This document shows, piece by piece, positions 58,340-64,000 of a DNA stretch of 64,000 bases. The position numbers and the translations under genes were made by a program. Positions within the stretch are counted from its first letter, which is position 1. Every line of letters begins with the position of its first letter. This DNA comes from Atopsyche davidsoni (taxonomy: Eukaryota; Arthropoda; Insecta; Trichoptera; Hydrobiosidae): positions 20,607,501 through 20,671,500 of the forward strand of contig JAILWY010000018.1 in assembly GCA_022113835.1 (NCBI GenBank), written 5' to 3'. The notes beneath the pieces were generated by a model. That model made no database searches. It was not told the DNA's origin and saw only the letters and a program-made list of their open reading frames with translations.

Positions 58340-60540
58340 TAGGGTGTCCCTTATATGACCAAAAAATTTTTTTTTTCAAATTTCGAAATGCATACCCTCT
58401 ACATTTTTTACTAATGCTATAAGATACTCAAATATAAAATTTCATCTTTCTAGAAAAATTGCAACTAGTGCCGACCGAGCTTCAAAGTTTAGTAAAAAAC
58501 GTGTTTTGTCTTGATATTTCGGTCTGGTATAAAATCATTATAAATGCAATAAATTAAGTGAATAATAGTAAAAATTCAATTAAATGAACATTAATCTTTA
58601 ATCAAAAACATAAAGTAATAACAATCAGCCAGGGTAACTTTTTTATAGAGTTGTTTTTTTACAGTCCGGATACAATTTTCTATGTTCCTGGACACAGCGC
58701 AGCAAGAACTGTTTTTGTTCTTCTTCAGCCGCGATAAGTCCGTTAAAATCTTGCATCATTTTAACAGCCCTTTCAGCAGTATCATTCACAACCCTCAAAT
58801 AACTTATTTTTCTTTTAGCTTCCACAAAAGCACTATTATTATTCCAAGAAGATACATCTTCCTTTAGAAAACTGTCGTCGATCTGCAGTCGTGATAAAAA
58901 TTGTTTGCTCTTTTCCGATACGAAATCATCCAGTGTTTTACAAACATAAGCAAACATCTTGTAGAGTCTTTTTGTCCTTCGCAGTTATTCTGCATTGTGA
59001 CTGAAGTAAACACATTTTTAAAGAATAGATCGCTCTCGCCATCCAGCGTGCCTGATGCATGGCTTTGGGGGGGCTTAGTTTTAATTTTTCCTCTGAGTCT
59101 CCTCCCAAAAATATTACGCACAGTTCGACCAATTTGCGGTAGTCATCTCTTACATAACCTTTGTCTAATTCTGCCTTATAAAATATTAAAAAAGCTTGAA
59201 TGTCTGTCTCGGCAACACGTTGTTTTACGAAATTAAGAGATGGTTCAATGTTACTAGCGTCGATGTTTTTCCAATTTTCTCTGAACTTTTTAAACATTAG
59301 AGTATCTGGGCTACTAGTAATTTACTTAATTTTGCTTTCAAAGACAGCTTTTAGGACCAATTCATAAACATGATGACGACAGACGAGCAGCAATTCTCTT
59401 CCTAAAGTTTCTGCAAAATAGCACAAGCTCCATTGAAACGGCCAGTATTGAAAGCTGTTGTGTCGCAGCACATTATTTGTACTTTATCGTGAAGGTTCTA
59501 GTCAAAGAGAGCTGTTGAGACAGCCTTAGCTTGATGTTTTCCAGAAGAATGTTCTAGTTTCGGCACTGCAAGAAGCTGTTCCTTATCGTCAAACGAAGCA
59601 ATAACTGGCAAGCGTTCTTCTTTAGAACTTCGTACATCTAACCCGGGTAATAGTTTTCCATCCCAATGGACTGTGACTACGTCGGGTACATTACTTCCAA
59701 AGAAGTCAGATTTTATTGCTTCTGCCCTTGATTTTCTAGTTTCAGCAGCTAGTGGTTATCTTTGTCTTACAACCCTTTCCTCTTCTTCCAATCGTCGTTG
59801 TTTAGATCTATCTTCTTTTTCCGACAATTTTTATTAACACCACCTAAGCATCCTGGTCGATCTGGCTCTCTCTGTTTCATTAAAAATAATTTATCTTACT
59901 CTATTTTCATTTTCTCAAAAGCATCAGCATGTGCAATATCAAACAAATTATCAAGATCAATTTTGAAATTGTTCTCACGGCTCTTGAACGTAACCTGAGT
60001 TTTCTTACAATTTTTTTTGCAACTCTCTCCAAACATGATATAAATCAACAAGTTTCTTCACGCAGTTAGGATATGCCCTTGTTGGAATTCTTGCTTTTTC
60101 CCAATATATGATGCACTCCCTAATCACAAGATTTGCACTTTCACTAACAATCAGTTTAACCTCACGAATATTGTAAAATAGGACCGAGGGAATTTGTCGA
60201 TTAGATGGTAATTTTGCACCATTTATTTGATATCTAGGCAAACCGATAAGGAAATTATTTTGTTTATCACTCCGTAATTCCACCGACATGTTAACGCACT
60301 AAACAATGGAGCACTACTAATCTCAAAAATCACGTATGAAATGACAAATAAAACATGCAGTTACAAGTCACAGCGCAGTACTTACGCAACTTGTATGGAC
60401 AAGTTAAAATCGCAAGTCGGCACGGGTTACCGTTTATAAATCGAACTAATATTTTTTTCTAGACAATATAGGGTTATTACTAAACTTTTAAGAAGGTATG
60501 CGTAAAAAAATATTGAACTTGAATTTTAAGGGACACCCTA
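58340..60540 (-). mobile_element. 2.2-kb DNA transposon, decayed autonomous copy
   Basis: Both ends read TAGGGTGTCCCTTA inward, a 14-bp inverted repeat. Subterminal GCATACC-type words recur on both sides. Flanks are ATATATAT on each side, compatible with an 8-bp duplication but uninformative inside a TA run. The interior carries a minus-strand transposase relic that spans most of the element. Confidence 0.85.
58643..60289 (-). pseudogene. Transposase relic, DDE type, hAT-like
   Basis: The minus-strand frames, read in order, make one protein of about 550 residues. The N-terminal part starts MSVELRSDKQNN. Motifs then appear in order: NLFDIAHADAF, VHWDGK (first candidate Asp, about 59661), CDTTAFNTG (second Asp, about 59450-59465), CRHHVYELVL, PPKAMHQARWMARAIY and NDTAERAV near the C-terminus (candidate Glu). 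The Asp, Asp, C-H-x-x-E, Glu order recalls hAT-type transposases, but I cannot name the clade. Lesions are in-frame stops near 59896, 59756, 59498, 59402 and 59322, and frameshifts near 60010, 59830 and 58965. The copy is therefore dead. Confidence 0.75.
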
Positions 60541-63179
60541 ATATATATAAAGTATCAAAATATAATAATATATTGAATATGTCAATGTTTGTGCTATAAA
60601 CATTATAAATCAACCGATGTTTTTTGATATTTTATATAAAATATAAATAATTTATCCTTAAAGGCAAGCGTGTATTCTAATAAAAAAATCTATGAATTTT
60701 AACTTTATGATTTTGTAAAGCTAGAGACGTTTAAAATCAAGCACAAAAAAAATAAAAAAACTTTGCTTTCATAATAATTTCAATAATAAATATTAATATT
60801 GAAACACTACGTTAGGTTAGCTATGTTTTTTCAGGCCTGCGCATTACTTCCCCTCCTAATATACAAGCTCTTTCCGGGCGTGAGCCCAATTAACGGCTTA
60901 CTCACCGATATTAACTAATCCGAGTTTTTCAGGACTCCGCCGAGCGCGGCCCAACAATGGACGGCGCTTTTTTAGTCGTTTTCTTTAAAAAGTGCAATCC
61001 AGTGGCGGGAGCAACAAGGAGATTTTTCAATCAATTACTGTTGCGATATTTAAGCTGGGACTATTTTTATAACCCTCTTTTATCCGAGATTTTTCCAACT
61101 CTTTAATTTTTGGAAAAATAAAAAAACCTTGAATTTTCAGACTTGATTTAAAATTGACTGTTGTTAGATAGTATTAACTTTTCAAATATTTTTTTCTTTT
61201 AATAAATATATTGTTTTCAAAGTATTTAAAAACGCATACGTTTTATGACAGCATAAACTAATTATTAATTTTGTCTTAAGCATTAATTAAAAAAATATAA
61301 CCAAAGACTTTATATATAAGCCTCAGTAATTGTACTGAAGTAATAAGCCGCTTGGGTTGAATAAAAGAAGCATAGTCAGATTAAACGACCAGTTATTCTT
61401 TTTGAGTCAAGTTAAGAAGAAGTCAAAGTGCAACCTTTATTTGAAATTAACCAGGGCTTTATCGAATTACACTCTAAGGAACTCTTTTGTTGCCTGTGCG
61501 AAAAGCAGGCGCGCACTCACAAAGGGGTAGCGAGGGGCGTAGGCAGGGTATAAATTAATGAGGCTTTAAAATTTGTTTAAAATGTTTGGCACATGATTTT
61601 ATACTCTACTTATTTCTCGTTTGTACTAGTAATTGTAGAATTCTGCTTCGAGTTGTTTATCTGTCTAGTTTTTAACAATTTTATCACTTTCTTTGTATAT
61701 ACAGATTAAACCTACATCATGTAGATTTTATTGAAGGTCTCTGAATTTTTTACAACAAGTTCCATATAGTCAGCCATTAGACGTGCAACCCACCAACTGG
61801 ATCACATGCTGATACTCAAAGTTAAAATATTTTTTTTAATTGCCTTTGCTTGGTCTCGAATTTGTTGATCGCAAGTCCACCTCTGGCGGGGAGGTTGCAC
61901 GGAGGGGTACCTAATTATAGCCTGCGGCCCGCTCGGCCGACAAACAAAGGGGAAAAAATCTGTCTTATAATGTTATAATGTTAGAAAACTCATTAAAGTT
62001 TAATATTTTGTTTACATTAATCCTGGTTAAGGGATGCTGTGTTCCCGCGGTGAGCTAAACAAAGCTGCCGGGGCTGCTCCGGGGATAGTTTGATGTTTTG
62101 TTGTGTATTCATTGTGTCTTCATGTGATGCAATTTTTATATATATTAAAGGAATATCCAAATATTTGATGAATCCGAATTTTTCACTCGTGTCAAATCAC
62201 AAAGTACACAAAAGTGGAGCAAATAAATAAATTATAATTTATGAGCACATGAAATGGCGAGAAAAATGATATTTTTTTATAATCTGAAGACACCTAAGCA
62301 AGAAGGCAGTTAATCAATATTTTTCAAATGATTATTTAAATTTAAAACTCAAACTCTTTGTGGATGATATTTTATATTTTTAGATAAATTATATTTTTAA
62401 AATTTATATAAAACCCTTGAAACTTTTAACAGCATTTTCATGACAAACATCTATAGTTTCAGCTAGGATATTGATCAAATAATAATTATCGTTATTTATT
62501 AGTTATTTAGCATATTTGTTATATAGTAGCGTGTTTTTGTCTTTGCTCGAGTTCAGTAGCGTACATAGATCTCCAGGTGCGAGTGCAGTGGCGTGCGCAA
62601 TGGGCCGCTTGAGATCTATGGGAAAGTTAATGAGCAATTATAATCAATTAGAGATTTGCAGCGGCGTATCAAATTTATACGACCACCTATATTTTTTTAC
62701 GATTTATCCGTAATTGGAACGAATTCACATGAAACCCCCATTAGCACATTTTGTAGATTTTAATGTAAGAAAATTGATTATGGAATTTATTCACGTTTTA
62801 TTGTATATTTCTGCTTTTCCGCATCATGATTATTTTTATGAATTATGAGTTGTTTAAGTATATATCACAAATAAAAAAAAAGTTTTTTTGCTTTTGTCAT
62901 TTAATATTATAACTTTCAATGATTATTTACTTGATTTTTACAACTGATATTAAATGTAAAAAAACGGTTACCATATATTATATTTGTGAGCGTTCTTGCC
63001 TTTTTTTTACGATATATAAGAAAATGATGTTCTAGAATAATATTATTACTCTTTGTTTGCTCTTGTGAGCAGTACATAATTTATAATGTAGCAATACGAT
63101 ATTTATTAAATTCCAAAGAAATTTATCAAGTTATTTTGATATAGTTTCTAGGTTATTTGAGCTCGTCTTGTTGGTCTCA
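60541..63179. other. Intron-like stretch with GC islands
   Basis: GC islands lie at about 60840-60990, 61480-61560, 61870-61950 and 62040-62090. At 62557-62622 a segment with AGTAGCGTACATAGATC and CAGTGGCGTGCGCAATGGG looks like an old repeat and contains a 10-bp inverted pair (CATAGATCTC and GAGATCTATG). No gene is supported. Confidence 0.45.
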
Positions 63180-63262
63180 ATTCCGTGAGCTCCACTCGTC
63201 TCCGTCCTCGTACCTAGGGAGGGAGATAATTAAGTACCTGTGTTCGAATCTCACGATAGCAT
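63180..63262 (+). repeat. Possible tRNA-derived SINE fragment
   Basis: GTGTTCGAATCTCAC at about 63241 is a good tRNA-type B box/T arm. No convincing A box is found in the 60 bp upstream. It may be a SINE remnant of a family other than the tRNA-Thr-like one. Confidence 0.25.
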
Positions 63263-63956
63263 TGACCGTAGCTAGAGATTACTATTGAAGATAGTATATT
63301 TATTTTCCTTAGAAAGCGTCATTAGTTTAGCCAAGATCGAGAAATCAATCACATCAAACGCCGCATACTTCAGGTTCTGTTCCGGTGGCTGCGTGTGGCG
63401 TGAAACCTTCAGGTCGCGTGCTGCACACCCCCTGAAGTATGCAGCAACATCCGCTGTGCACGCAGTCTTTCCGTCTGACGCGGTATGCTTTGTGCTCATC
63501 TGGACCGAGAAAATCTCATATCTGAGGTTCGTACGGTGATTCTGCTCAGCCGCTTCGGCGCAGAAAATATACCGTAAAATAAAGTCACGATTTGGCGCTG
63601 AATTTATGTGGGTTTTGTAAAATATTTTTTTAATTTAATTGTTGAAAAATAATAGTAAACAAACGCGATTTTGTGAAAGACCAGAATGTTGTAAAAGTAG
63701 TACAGGGAAAATCGGACAAGACATAAAAGAACATTAAATGAACATTGTATCGGACGATGAGAGAATTACTTTCTTTATATAATGTGTATTGTATGGAATT
63801 CGTCTATTTTAGTTAATTAGAAACATTATCTAAGGTAGTTTTATCAGTAAATATGTAACTGGACATAAGGCAGGTAAAGGCTGACGATCAGAAATATCGA
63901 AAAATAATACATGTGCAATGCACATGTGCATGTATAAAAATCTATAGGCGTATTTA
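63263..63956. other. Noncoding stretch with GC patch
   Basis: A GC-richer segment at about 63355-63565 is open in frames on both strands (63272-63539). CTTCAGG occurs in direct and inverted forms, and GAAGTATGC pairs with GCATACTTC around 63363 and 63436, giving a possible stem. No domain is recognised. A short palindromic CACATGTGC cluster lies at 63910-63932. Confidence 0.45.
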
Positions 63957-64000
63957 CAGTAATACCCCGCTTTACGCGAGGGATAAAATCGCGTTAAGTG
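63957..64000. mobile_element. pogo/Tigger-like MITE, cut by window end
   Basis: CAGTAATACCCCGCTTTACG followed by CGAGGGATAAAATCGCG matches the terminus of the 51797-52178 element. It is preceded by TA at 63955-63956. Only the first 44 bp are in the window. Confidence 0.7.

Overview
The window is eukaryotic, AT-rich nuclear DNA, most likely from an arthropod and probably an insect. I infer this from the lack of dense long ORFs, the long intron-like stretches, the many decayed DNA transposons, and a tRNA-derived repeat family. It holds no bacterial operons, rRNA, functional tRNA or CRISPR. Almost none of the 60-180 codon open frames looks like a gene; most are chance frames in GC-richer patches.

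Host gene. The best protein-coding piece is a 108-bp, phase 0-0 exon at 35910-36017 on the + strand. It has a strong GC bias at third codon positions, a good acceptor with an upstream branch-point-like CTAAT, and a GT donor. I do not recognise the protein. A near-ideal recursive splice site at 10337/10338 (poly-T tract, CAG, then GTAAGA, with a second donor 69 nt downstream) points the same way. I therefore read much of the window as long introns of one + strand gene. Weaker + strand splice-bounded candidates lie at 48601, 54108-54177, 56369-56473 and just before 39283. The remaining GC-rich islands may be regulatory DNA, but the sequence alone cannot show this.

Mobile DNA. (1) Non-autonomous elements carry a tRNA-Thr(UGU)-like sequence inside terminal inverted repeats. 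The clearest is 42016-42362, with TA duplications; relatives are at 5355, 7950 (a head-to-head foldback), 11747, 31311, 33927, 39688 and 42418. (2) A near-perfect palindromic MITE family is at 3310, 5901, 30400 and 33352. (3) hAT-like elements include 55361-55838 with an exact 8-bp duplication, probable ones at 1412-1906 and 29596-29944, and weaker ones at 15186 and 40922. (4) A 2.2-kb element at 58340-60540 carries a decayed DDE-type transposase. (5) A pogo/Tigger-type MITE is at 51797-52178, and another is cut by the window end. (6) A 150-bp TA-flanked MITE at 32045-32194 has an apex that matches a hammerhead ribozyme core. A second hammerhead-like motif is at 16964, and decayed ones occur elsewhere.

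Other repeats are a decayed tandem array of about five units at 49851-50575, a (TA)40 tract, a C-rich minisatellite at 42851-42943 and a diverged 72-bp direct duplication at 43802/43970. The observations most worth following are the hammerhead-capped MITE, the tRNA-bearing TIR family and the recursive splice site.
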